A DNA stretch of 64,000 nt from contig NC_088314.1 in the NCBI RefSeq assembly GCF_910592395.1, positions 10,290,001 through 10,354,000 of the forward strand, given 5' to 3'. Source of the DNA: Lineus longissimus. Lineage: Eukaryota > Nemertea > Pilidiophora > Heteronemertea > Lineidae. The position numbers and the translations under genes are program-made. Shown in pieces: positions 42,701 to 54,700 of this stretch (position 1 is the stretch's first letter; every line of letters begins with the position of its first letter). The notes beneath the pieces are model-generated. The model saw nothing but the letters and a program-made list of their open reading frames with translations. It made no database searches and was not told where the DNA came from.

Positions 42701-45700
42701 CTCCCCGTGGGTTACTGCAGACTCGGGCGTCACCCCCCCTGTTCTGCCGCCCCCTCTTGTCTCGCACGGAGGTGACCTACCCCCCTGGGGTAGGGGTGCG
42801 ACAATGGGGCATTACGTCCGGTCTAGAGACCCTAGGGTCCATCCGGACGTCGGGAGGGTTCGCCCCACGATTTCGCCGGTGCGACCCCGTCCCTCCCTGT
42901 CTGGCTCTGCGGGTCTGAGCTCCACCCCCTTTGTGGTGAGTAGCCCCCCGCCATCCCTGCCTGCCCCAGGTATGTCCAGACAGGATCCCCGGCCTATCGC
43001 ACCGGGCCTTACGGCCCAGCAGCGTCAGGTCCTGCAGAGTTTGGCTGCCCATCTGGAGACCAAAAATCTCTCAGATAGGGCCCCTCAGCAGCAGGCCGGG
43101 AGACCAGTGGCCTTTGAGCTGCCCCAAGTCCCCATGGAGGTCGACTATCAATTCGATGAGTCGCAATCTTCCATCGGGCAGGCCCCTCAGGCTGACTGCC
43201 CCTCTGGAACAGAGGACCCCACCATTGTGGCTGGGATGCGCGATCTTCGCGCGCTCGTCCGGCAGTTCGTGCCGACCGAGCATTGTCCTCTCCCGCCGGT
43301 CAACCCCGCGCTCGGCCGTGCTCCCTTCGATCTTTTCGGGGATGCCGACGAGCCGGACTTGGCTGCCGTGCCGGACCGGGCACTCGATGAGTTGCCCCCC
43401 TCCCCTGCCTTGATCAGAGCCTCTCATTGGCTCGATTCAACGCTTAGGGACACGGCGCCGTCCTGCGGGGGCCACCAGCGCTCCCTGGTCTCGACTTTGC
43501 CGTCGACTGGACCGGGAGCCTGGACGAAGGCGGGGAAGCGCTTCACGGCCACTTCCCCTCACAGTCCTTCGTATAGGCCAGAATACTATAGAGTATCGCC
43601 GTCGGGGACTGACCCGGTCTCACTCATCCCCTTGAGGGATGATGTGCAGCTCGCCGGGTTGGTCGTTCCGAAAGTCCTCACGTCTGCTCCTATGAGGGAT
43701 GCCAAGAACGATGAGGCCCTGGCCAAGGAGACGCAGTCGGTGTTATCGTACGCCGACTTGACGCTCTGTGCCCTGTCCAGGTCGTTGGCTGCGGACGCCA
43801 CGGATGAGCAACGCATCCTGGCTATGTCCTTACAGCAGTCACTGCAACATGCCAGTGACTTAGCTGCCAAACAAGCAGCCAACGCGGTGCTGAAGCGCCG
43901 GGACCTCCTCATCGAGGGGCTGAGTGTGGTCCGCGCCCAGTTTCTGCGCGGGGCCTTGCGGACCGCCCCTTTGGGCGGTCCCTTCTTATTCCACGATTCG
44001 CTGCCTGATACCTTAGGGGCTCAGCGCGAGTCGGATAAGAGTCGTGAGGGGGACCCTCCTCCCCCCAGACAGGCCCCCCGCCCGCGTTCCTCTTCATGGT
44101 CCGCGGGCCGGGGACGTCAGCCGGAGTTTAGACGCCCCCGGGGTGCGTCGGCCTCTCGTGGGCCCTCGGCCTCGCAGGGTTCCTCCGGGTCTTTTCGTCC
44201 CCGAGGGCAGTCAGAAGCTGCGGCTCCAGCCCGCCCCTCCAATAAGCGCCACCGCTCCTCAGGTCAGGGCGGAGGTGGCGGGCAGCCCAAGCGCCCCTTC
44301 CGGCCACAACAGCGGAAGGGTCGCGGGGGCAGGCGTCGGTGACTTGTCACCTTCTCCTCGGGCGCTAATAGGCGACACTCCCTCGGACTCTGTCGTTGGG
44401 GGCCGACTGCGTCATTTCGCAGCCTTTTGGGTCGGATGGTGTCAAAAAGGCTCCCCAGTCCCGGACATGCTCCGGCACGGGGTTCGCCTCGATTTTGCCC
44501 ATCCTCCCCCAACGACATCGACTCCCCACCCGGTAATACCCCCCGTGGACCCAGCCAGGGCCGAAGCCCTTCGGTCCGAGGTCAACTCCCTCCTCCAGAA
44601 GGAGGCTGTCACGGTGGTGGAAGACCACTCCTCCCCGGGCTTTTACAGCCACATCTTCTTGGTTCCGAAGAAGTCGGGAAAATGGAGATTGGTCATAGAC
44701 CTGTCCAGCCTGAACCGGTTCCTCAGGGTACCCAGTTTCAGGATGGAAACAACAAGGTCAGTGGCAACAGCGGTGCAGCCCGACGATTGGGCCGTCTCCA
44801 TGGACTTGCAGGATGCGTATTTTCACATCCCAGTCCATCCAGACTTTCAACATTTCCTTCGCTTTTACTTCGAAGGCAAAATTTATCAGTTTCAGGCCTT
44901 GCCTTTCGGCCTGGCTTCCGCCCCGCTTATTTTCACAACCGTCGTCATGGCGTTCGCCGCCTCGTTTCACGCTTTGGGCTTCAAGCTCCATTGCTACTTA
45001 GACGACTGGCTGCTACGTTGCCAATCCCGTCCCCGTCTTCTCAAGCAGACTCGGTTCTTGCTCAAGACGGCGACCCAGGCCGGGTGGATAACAAACTTAG
45101 AAAAATCCGAGCTAGACCCGTCTCAGGATTTTGTCTTCGTGGGAGTACGTTTCCGTACCAGAGAGGGCCTCATGTCCCCACCTCAGGACCGGGTCACCAA
45201 GATCCGGTCTCTGATTCGGGCTTTCCGTCGTCGAGACAGCGCCACAGCCAGACAGTTCCTGTCCCTGCTGGGCCTGCTCAATTCGGCGGCGGACCAGGTT
45301 CCTCTCGGTCGCCTGTATATGCGCCCCCTCCAGCTCCTCCTACTCTCGAGTTGGCGCCCCTTCTCGGACCCACTCGATCGAGCAGTAGCACTCCCTTCCA
45401 TGCTACTGGAGGACGTTTGGAGGTTCTGGGGGACGGGGACGGAGCTCCTCCGCGGGGTGCAGCTCCGTCCGTTACCCCCCCAGATGTCCCTCTTCAGGGA
45501 CGCCTCCCTCTTCGGATGGGGGGCTCACCTGAACGAGGGCGACCTGACCACCAAGGGCACGTGGTCAGGGGAGGAGTCTCGCCTTTCGATCAATATTCTC
45601 GAAATGCAGGCTGTCATCCTAGCCGTGAAGGCCTTTTCGTCCCGGTTACGGGGTCACAGGGTATCTCTGTTCTCCGACAACTCGACTGTCGTCGCCTATA

Positions 45701-48700
45701 TTCGGAGACAAGGGGGAACGAGGTCCGACACTCTGTGTCGTCTGACATGGGACCTCCTACAATTTTGTCGTCGGCTGGACATCCAGCTCTTCCCCCGTCA
45801 CATCCCCGGCAAGAGGAACATCCTGGCGGATGCTCTCTCCAGAGCCGATCGCTTAGTCCAGACCGAGTGGACCCTCCATCAGGAGATTGTGTCCCGGCTG
45901 GCCGGGATGTGGGATGCGCCGATTGTGGACCTTTTCGCCACTCGCCTCAACAAGAGATTCACCCTGTATTACTCCCCTCTCCCGGACGACGAGGCCTTGG
46001 GAGTAGACAGCCTGTCGGCCTCCTGGGACGGCCTCAATGCTTATGCATTCCCGCCAACCCCTCTGTTGCTGCCGGTTCTGAACAAAGTGGCCTCATCGCG
46101 CGTCAGGCTTTGCCTGATCGCCCCTTGTTGGCCGAACCAAGCTTGGTTCCCGGTGTAGCTGGAGCTCCTGACGGACCACCCCCGCAGATTGCCGGAGTGG
46201 GACCGCCTGCTATATCACCCGATAGGCCGGGTCTACCATCAGGACCCTTCTTTCTACAGGCTTCACGCCTGGAGACTATCGGGCATTTCCTCCGAGAGAG
46301 AGGCTTTTCGGAGGACGTTATCCGAAAAGTCGCTCAGCCTCAAAGACAGTCTACCCTTACATCATACGACAGTAAGTGGCTCGTCTTTCGAGACTGGTGC
46401 GGGGAGCACGGAGTTTCTCCGATCGCTCCCACTCTTCCCAACTTCCTCGATTTCCTAAACTTTTTGTTTACGGTTCGGAAGTTTTCGGTCCAGGGGGTTA
46501 AGGGCTATCGCTCTGCCATTGCCGTCACCCTTAGACTGACAGGCTCCTGGCAACCGGCTTGGGATGACGCCTTGTCATCGTTGCTTCGCAACATGTCTCT
46601 GGAGCGTCCCCGCTCCTTACATTGCGTCCCCAAGTGGGATCTCTCGGTGGTGTTACGGGCTCTTATGAGATTTCCATTCGAGCCCTTGCACCTAGCAGAT
46701 AGGAAGCATCTTACCTTTAAGACCGTCTTCTTGGTGGCCTTAGCTACGGCCCAGAGACGGTCCGAGCTCCATGCCCTAGCTTTTGACAAGCTAGCCTTCA
46801 ATGAGAGGGGCGCGGTCCTAGAATTTGTCCCAGGCTTTATTGCAAAGAACCAGGCGCCTTCCACCTCCAGGCGCCCGGTTCTTATTCCATCCCTTTCCAG
46901 GGTGGTCTCTCGAGACCTCCCGGATAGAACTCTCTGCCCCGTCCGGGCCTTGAGGTCCTATGTCGATAAGACCAAAGACCCTGCCGTCCGTCTCGGCAGA
47001 AAGCGTCTTTTTCTGTCTTATCGCGAGGGATTCACACGGGAGATTGCGCCCGCCACGGTCGCCAGATGGTTGGTGGCCACCATCCGGCAGGCCTACTCCA
47101 TGACTCTTCAGTCTCCGGAGCTTCGCCGCCTGGGTTCCGTGACGGCCCACGAGATTCGTGCCATCTCGACTTCATGGGCCGAATATAGGGGAGTCGCCTT
47201 GAACGAGGTCTTGGAGGCGGCGACGTGGAGTTCTCACTCCACTTTCTCCCAACATTATATGCGCGATTGTTCCGTGATGACTGACGGTATGCTGTCTCTC
47301 GGTCCAATCGTCGCCGCTCAGCACGTAGTCTAGGTTCTCCCTGCCTAGCCTACCCGCCGGACTCCTCACTCCGGATTCTCTGTCCTTCCCTCTAAAGATG
47401 GGGGGGAGGTGCGGACATTCATGCCGGGACGTGGTTCCCCTGTGCATGTGCCCCGTCCGGATGTCTTAGGTTGAGCCGCCTAGACTTTGTGGGTTGTCCC
47501 CGCACGCAGAGGGTGGTTACCCTCTTAAGTCCACACATTCTTTTGGCGAGGTGTGTGCTGAGCAAGTACCATGCGATGTGCTACCTTACTCTAGGGGGTA
47601 GTTGATAACCTTAAGGCCCTTTCCATTATTCTTTTATATGGTGGCCTGACCGTTGAGCCATGAGCATCCCCATTTCTCTTTGGTCTGGTTATCCCGGTCT
47701 CACCCGTTGGGTTCTGCTATGCGGCTTGGAGACAGTTCACGTCGCTACATGGTAAGTCACGTTTACCCACCTTCCTTAGGTTGTTGGTATTCGATGCAAA
47801 AGTCTGACCTGGGTAGAGTATGAACGACATAAAATTCCCATTTCCTGTGGAAATGTGATTTTATTAGTTCATACCTACCCAGGTCAGACTGCCCACCCGT
47901 CCGTCCCCACAGCAACGGGACTTACTTGAGTTGCTTGAGTAAAAAGTACTGGCAATATGGCGGCTTGCACGGTTGATGGGCTGTACAGGGGCGCCGCCTG
48001 GACGTAGCCTTGTGAACTGGCTGGTTATTTTTCTAATGTAATTAGTTAAATAATTCCTCGGGTAGATCCGATATGAGTACATATGCAAAAGTCTGACCTG
48101 GGTAGGTATGAACTAATAAAATCACATTTCCACAGGAAATGGGAATTTTAACAAGTGGCATTTAATATTCAGTTGGATGCAGATATCCGGCTTCATGTGA
48201 TAATCCGTATCGATAAAGTGATCACTGCAAAGTTTGGCCGAAGGCCCAGGCTTCCAACACTCCAAACGTTTGCACTTCCGAATCCACAGCTTCCTCCTCT
48301 CTCGTTCAACTGGCTTTGGAAATTCATGAAAATGGGTCCCATCCGTCATTTGATTGTTCTTTGTGCTAGCCTTGACACAATTCGGAGCCACACAATAGGC
48401 CTACACCATAGTGAATGAAACACATTACTTCCAGGTGTGCATAATCAATTAAGGCCCTCCTGCTTTTATGATTGCATGACATGTACAGATAACCTGATCT
48501 ACATCACAACTTTTGCTGAACCCGCTGCCTGGCTCTAACCCTTAAAGCGCCGAATTAACAAAATCATATTACCCCTGAGCGCCGAATTAACCGAGCATTT
48601 TTGAAAATGATTAATAACAACGTTATTTTTGTTACAAACACCATGGAATGTACTGATGATTTTATACAAATGGTAATTCCCGTCGATTTTTGTGACATTT

Positions 48701-51700
48701 CCCGCCAAAATTTACTAATTAGGGGTTAATTAGTGCAAATACCCATAATCAACAAAAATATGGCCAGAACATACCTCCATCAGCTTTTTATACCTCCCTT
48801 GGTATTTTAATATGAAGTCTGGGTCTAAATACATCGTTTCCATCCGATTCCTGGTCGAAGCATCCGTCTAATTAGTCGTAGCAGCGCTAATTACTCCTGA
48901 TGACGTCATTCCCGCGAAAATGGGGCTTCAAGTTTTTGATAAAATACTCAAAAGCTTGTATAGAAACTTGAAATTTGTTCGATGCCATTTTGTGCTAAGC
49001 ATCACTGTCGAAGTACCAAAGAGCGTACATGCACACTCACTGCCATCTCTTAGCAGACAGGTGGAACTAAATGTCTGCTGTCGACGATCGTCGCCTCTGG
49101 CGCTTTCCCCCTTATGTCGACGATCGTCGCCTCTGGCGGTTTAAGGGCTAACAAGCCAGTTGCTAGCCTGATTAGGTAATCAAGTTGTCAAACACATAAT
49201 TGGCTATATCTTCAAAATGGATGGAGCTAATTGCATTTGGTTTTCTGTATTGTATAAAGTGTTAGATACACTTTTGAAATCGTATTACAGCAGAAAATGG
49301 CAAAAAACCTTGATATATGGCCTTTAACCTGTGATTGAAGCCCTGAGTGCAGAACGTTATTGAAGATATATTGAATTTTTCAGAACTATGTTCGAAAATC
49401 TCGTGAAGATGTTGGAAACAAAGTACGAGAAGTCACACGGAGCCGTCATTTACGATACCAGGAACTTCAGACGGACATACAGATGTAAACATCCACTTTT
49501 ATTGAAGGTAATCTTCAAGTTCTAGTTCAAATGATGCTTACAAATCATTGATGGAAATAAACATAGGGGTATCTGTCATATTGCCATAAACTTCAGGTCA
49601 GCCGGAATATTTTCCTTTCTTAATTTCAGTACAATGAGGGGGGTACCTGCAGACAGTATTGGCATAACTGTAATGAAATACATTTGGAAAAGGTGACCTT
49701 TACCAACAGCGGAAAATTGTTCACAAGACAAGTTTCTGTGGGGAGGATGTTCCACAGTCCAGCTGCTGAATGTCTGAAATGATGTAGCCTACCCTGTACC
49801 TATTTCACGACCAGGGTGGAGCTGGGGAGACTTGACTGCAGAGCATAGAGCTGGCTGAGGAGTGGAGTGGTTGAGCATGTCAGTGAGGTGGCAAGCTTCC
49901 ATGCAACATTTTTGGTAAAATTGTCTATAGCTTGTGACCAAGCTGTTATACAGACAGGTTGAAAAAAGCCTGTGAAGTGCATTGTTGACATTCTATACCT
50001 GACGTTTGCAGACTTTGCACCGGCTTGGAAATGTTTGTGAAAAGCAGAAGGATCTTGGCTCAGCCTTCAACTACTATCAAGACTCACTCGAACGGCAAGA
50101 TAGAGTTGAGACACCAGATCAAGAACTCTTGGTAAGTTAATATCAGAGTAAAACAAAAGTGCTTTTAATTAAAAAGCTTTTCACAGTTGAATAACTTCCA
50201 GCCCATTGTGTATGTTTTTGAGGAAATCACTTCCTCTTCCTCAGGACTTGATCTGCCCCTCATAGCTAATCAGCATCCCCACGAACCACGTCTAACACAT
50301 CGTACAATAGATGGCATGTCCTCAAACCATGTCACAGGTCTATGTTGCAATATCTAAAATGATGTGATACTCAAATACTTCAGGTATTCACATCATGATA
50401 AGATTTGAAGAATTGAGCTAGCTTCAAGATGTACCTAATAAGATTTCATGTACCTTGTTAGTTTTCCCACACAAATCATATCATTATCTCCATTTAATGC
50501 GACATTGATTGGTTGTTTTTTTATTCACTATCATATCTATGAGATTATATTAACTCTTTGAGATTGCGTCATTTTTTCCTGTCGCGATACCAGTTTTCTT
50601 GAAAAACGCTATTTTTAACAAAAATAAAAAAATGAAACCAATCATCAAAGCTGCTTGCATTATATATCTCCTGAAAGGTCTTTCTGAGTTTTTTTTCTTT
50701 GCTTCATAGCATTCCAATTTAGGTAAAAACATCTGATTTACAGTATTGTTTTAAAGAAATATAGTTTTCACCCCTTACCGAATTTTGAAATAATTGGCAG
50801 AACTAGACATTCCACTGTGATTCTTCTAGAAAGCCACAAATAGTCATAAAAACAACACAGAAAATGTTCCTAGCACTCCCTAGTAACAAACTGCAAATAA
50901 AACATTGTGTAAGGCATCCAAAACCTCATGGGCTGAAATCTGAATTGACCTGACATTTTGACAGAAAATCATCTGCTCGCTATCACCACAATATATACAC
51001 CCAACCATCACCCGACCATAGTAAGAATAAATATTGGAACACAGCTGTTAGTAATCTAGAATGACTGTAGATGTCTCTCAGATCGATTCCAGACAGTGCT
51101 GAGCACAGCTTAACTTTGTGTAGAAAGTAATGTATTGAAACGGCATAGGTGGTTCAACGTTACTGGTGCCTGATATAACCAAACGACTCATGCCGTTAAA
51201 CAGTCTCAAAGAGTTAAAAAGTTTTGTTATTCAAATTCCAAAAGCCGTTAAAATTTATAACAAGACCATATAACCCGAAAACTTAAAAAATCACGTTAGG
51301 TCTCATAGCTCAGATGAATAAAAAAGGAAACTTCATTGAAATCCAACTAGTAGTTCGTCCTCTTGAACCTTAAATGATGGGGGCAAAACATTTACAATTG
51401 GACATTCAGCAGTTAAAGTGGTTTCTCTCCCTGCCAATGATCTGCCCCTCAGGAGATCAGGCAGACCTATACCTTGTTTAGCTACCTCCTCACATTCATG
51501 TGACACAATTCTGTTAACCCTTCTGTATTTTTTCGTGTATATTTGTGTAGCTGATCTTGATTCCATTTCCAGTTGTGCGAGGCCCTTCTTGGGTTAGCTG
51601 CTGTGCTGATTGCCAAAGATGATGCCAGAAATGGAAAACTAGTCCTGTTACGAGCTCGAGAACTTGCCATGAACGTGCTGGGGCCTCGTCACAATTACGT

Positions 51701-54700
51701 TGCTGCAATTATCAATAAAGTAAGAGTTACCTAACAGGCAAAGCTATGTAAATATAACGACTCTTAAAAACCTAAGACCTGAGAAGCCAAGTATGATAAA
51801 GTGGCTCATAATCATAGATTGTGCCCGCAGAAGGCTAGAAACTGTTCATTGGTCCAGATAAATGATAGGGAAAAGAACTTTTCCCATCTTTTACAAGTGC
51901 AGGGGTGAGCGGGGATATATTTTATTCTTATATTTTGAGGATTTTTTTTTTTGACTGATGCAGTTCAATTTCAAAGGCGCTACATCCATAAATTTTCTTG
52001 ATGTCAGATGTCTTGCTTTCCACTCATGCAGAAGAATGAATTTCATCCACTAAAAATGGCATCACTTATGGTTGCAGGCGTTTGCCTGTTGGCCTGTGTG
52101 AAAGGAAATAAGAGTCAAATATTGGCTTGTGTCCACCTGTGCAGGGTCTTTATGTTGCCATGGCATATAGACACCAGATACAGTCGACCACAGCTTACTG
52201 TCCCATCCTACGGACGAAAAGAGCTTGGGTATTCAGCCCGAATGGTGAGGATCAAACTCAGACCTGTTGCTTGTTAGGTAGATGCATTTCCAAGCGAGCT
52301 TGCAAGTCCACAAATGCTTGTTTGCATTTAAGTATAGTAATTTGATGAGGACGAGTTCCTTCTAATGGCATGCAGTCATTGGTGGCATCAGAACATATAC
52401 TATTAGACCCTATAGCCCATAGGCCTGATTGTCACATGATTTACTCTGCCAATCATCTCAAATATTGGGACGAAAGCCCCCTATTTGCCCTACAAAAAAT
52501 CCCTATAAATCCCTATTTTTGGGAAAGAAAAGCCCTATACATGTATTTCCCCCTATAATATCCTTGCTGAGCAGCAGAAAGCCTGCCATTCACTCAAGCT
52601 GCTCTCATATCAGTGGCAGTCACCAGTACTGTCAGAACAGCTGCACACGTAAAGTCTAATTGTGTAGAAGATTTTTGAAATTTCAGGCCAAAGCCTTAAT
52701 GTACACAAAGAACTCGGAAGAAAAGCACTTTGCTTTTCTCTTTGGAAGGACATATTCTTCTGTAAAATCATGGCAATCATCGGCGTCTAACTAGATATCC
52801 TTCATTACATGACAGTCATGACTTGGGACTATCAGATCGCTGGCCCTCTCCAGAGAACATTGCTCCTCCAGTATATGCAAACATCAATAGCAGAGGTGAA
52901 AACTATAAAGAACTCCATTTCTGAAGAGTAGCAGAGTCTACACTGGTGACACAGTATACGTTTGTCCTTGGAGCTCGTCGTCGTCCTTGAGCACGATGAT
53001 TAACATTGTAGACAATAAGTCGTGTATTCATGTAATATGTTATTCTCCTCAGCTTGGACAGCTTGCCTACAAGCAAGGCCGAATTGATGAAGCGCTCGCC
53101 TACTTCATACAAGATCTGAATCTGACAAGGAGCGAGGTTGGCACCAACCATCCCCGTGTTGCGCAGATCGTCAATGATATTGCCCTTGTTTATGATGACC
53201 AGAATAATACTCTGGCTGGAAACCTGTACGAGACAGCTCTGAAGATTCTGCTTGATACGTTTGGTTCAGTGCATGTGGATGTTGCAGTTGTCAGGTAGGT
53301 AGATGTAGATCTTGACTTAGAGAGCCTCAAAAACTAGCAATTGTCATCCTCTTCGGCATCTGTCGGTCCGCCTGTGGGTCCGTCCATCGAAACGATGTAA
53401 ACGCTCTTACTTGAGACTGCTTCAGGATTTATCTCACTCTGACGCACCATGTTTCTATCCGTTGGTAATACATTTATAGGGTCTAAATCCAACTGTTCAT
53501 GATTTACGTGTACATTGATGTTTGTGCTCCTGTACCGAGCTCCCATTCATGGTCCAATGATGAAGCCATTTAGTAAAATTCTAACCCCTCTATCTCCCAC
53601 AACCACCACTTCAAAAAACAATTTAAGAATCTGGTTTCTATGGTCAGGTAGGCGTACTCTATCCCTCAACACGTTCAAATCATTTGTAGCATGCATGTTA
53701 CATATAAGTCGCTCAGCTCCTAGACTATATGGACTTGAAACTTTGTATGCGTAAACACCTAAAATCAACTCGATGAGACACCAAGTTTTGGTCTGATCTT
53801 ATTCTAGACTTGGCCACCAGGGGGCCAAAACTGAAAATGTTTGATTAGGTCACAAAAGGTAAAATTGCATCTTTAGGCTGTAACTGTGTCACACTTCTTA
53901 ACTGCATTGACCATCACTCTCGAATGTGGTACACATGTAAGCTGATCTCGGGGGCCCGAGTTCACTCCGATATGATCTACCATTTGACCACCAGGGCCAA
54001 GTCTAAATAGCTTAAAAATGCATTTATTCATATAACTACTTGTCCAAATAATCCAAATTTCATATCACCATTGGTACATCCAACCTCCATACAGTGTATG
54101 TCACCTAGGTTTTTGGCTCACCATAGGGGAGTCTATACAACACCTCTGTGTCCGTCGTCGTCTGTCGTCGTCGTCTGTATCCTGTTTCAAAACAGTGGCA
54201 CGTTCCTTAACCGCTGGGGCTATGAACTTGAAACTTTGTACACAGGACCCCCAGGTCAGGTGACCTCTGACAATGAATTTCAGTCCGATCTGATTCTTTA
54301 CTTGGCCACCAGGGGGCCAGAAGTGGAAACCTAAAAAGTGTGATATCTCTCTTATGAGTGACTTGTTTTTGATAAAATGTTTATGGTAGGTTCTCCTAGC
54401 AAGGATACATCACATATCGTATGAGTTTTTGATTTGACCACATTTTCAAGGTCACAGAGGTCAAATGGAGTAAATTGGCCATTTGCGTGTAACTCTGGCA
54501 CGTTTAATTGCTTAAGCTATGAACTTGAAATTTCATACACATGACTCCCTACGTCATGTAACTGCTGACAACTAATTTCTGTCTGATCTGATTCTCAACT
54601 TGGCCACCAGGGGACCAAAACTAAAAAAGGTAAAAAGTGCAATGTGTCCCTTATTAGTGATTTGTTTTCGATGATATTTTTATGGTAGGTACTCCAGCAA

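Larger units (their letters stand above)
41375..48150 (+). mobile_element. Complete DIRS-type tyrosine-recombinase retrotransposon
   Basis: 6.8-kb GC-rich element with three intact frames (gag-like, RT-RNase H, tyrosine recombinase). Inverted terminal repeats are 41378-41552 and 47941-48113. An internal complementary region at 47795-47890 joins the complement of the left end (47795-47829) to that of the right end (47830 on). TTTTA sits at both borders (41370-41374, 48146-48150). The paralogous transposon at 58141-58150 shows the unoccupied site TTGTTAAAAACAGC. No target duplication beyond TTTTA. All frames are open, suggesting recent insertion. It is inserted in intron 21 in the direction of the host gene. 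Confidence 0.95.
40540..49323 (-). mobile_element. THAP-coding TTAA transposon (copy B), split by DIRS
   Basis: Ends AGGCCATATATCAAGG at 40540 and CCTTGATATATGGCCT ending 49323. The right flank is TTAA, the left TCAA. Without the DIRS element and the inner MITE it is about 1.4 kb and matches copy A (57591-58597) in reverse. THAP coding together with a TTAA target suggests Kolobok-type transposons. P elements also carry THAP but make 8-bp duplications. Confidence 0.75.

Noticed and set aside
41907-44097. Antisense ORFs across DIRS ORF1
   Set aside because: GC-rich shadow frames of the gag-like gene; no recognisable domain.
41820-47333. Bacterial contamination, because GC content jumps
   Set aside because: The segment is a DIRS retrotransposon with flanks and empty site in the same locus.
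48155-48418. Plus-strand 87-codon ORF
   Set aside because: Exact antisense of the THAP frame; the minus strand carries the domain. The same holds at 57882-58139 minus.
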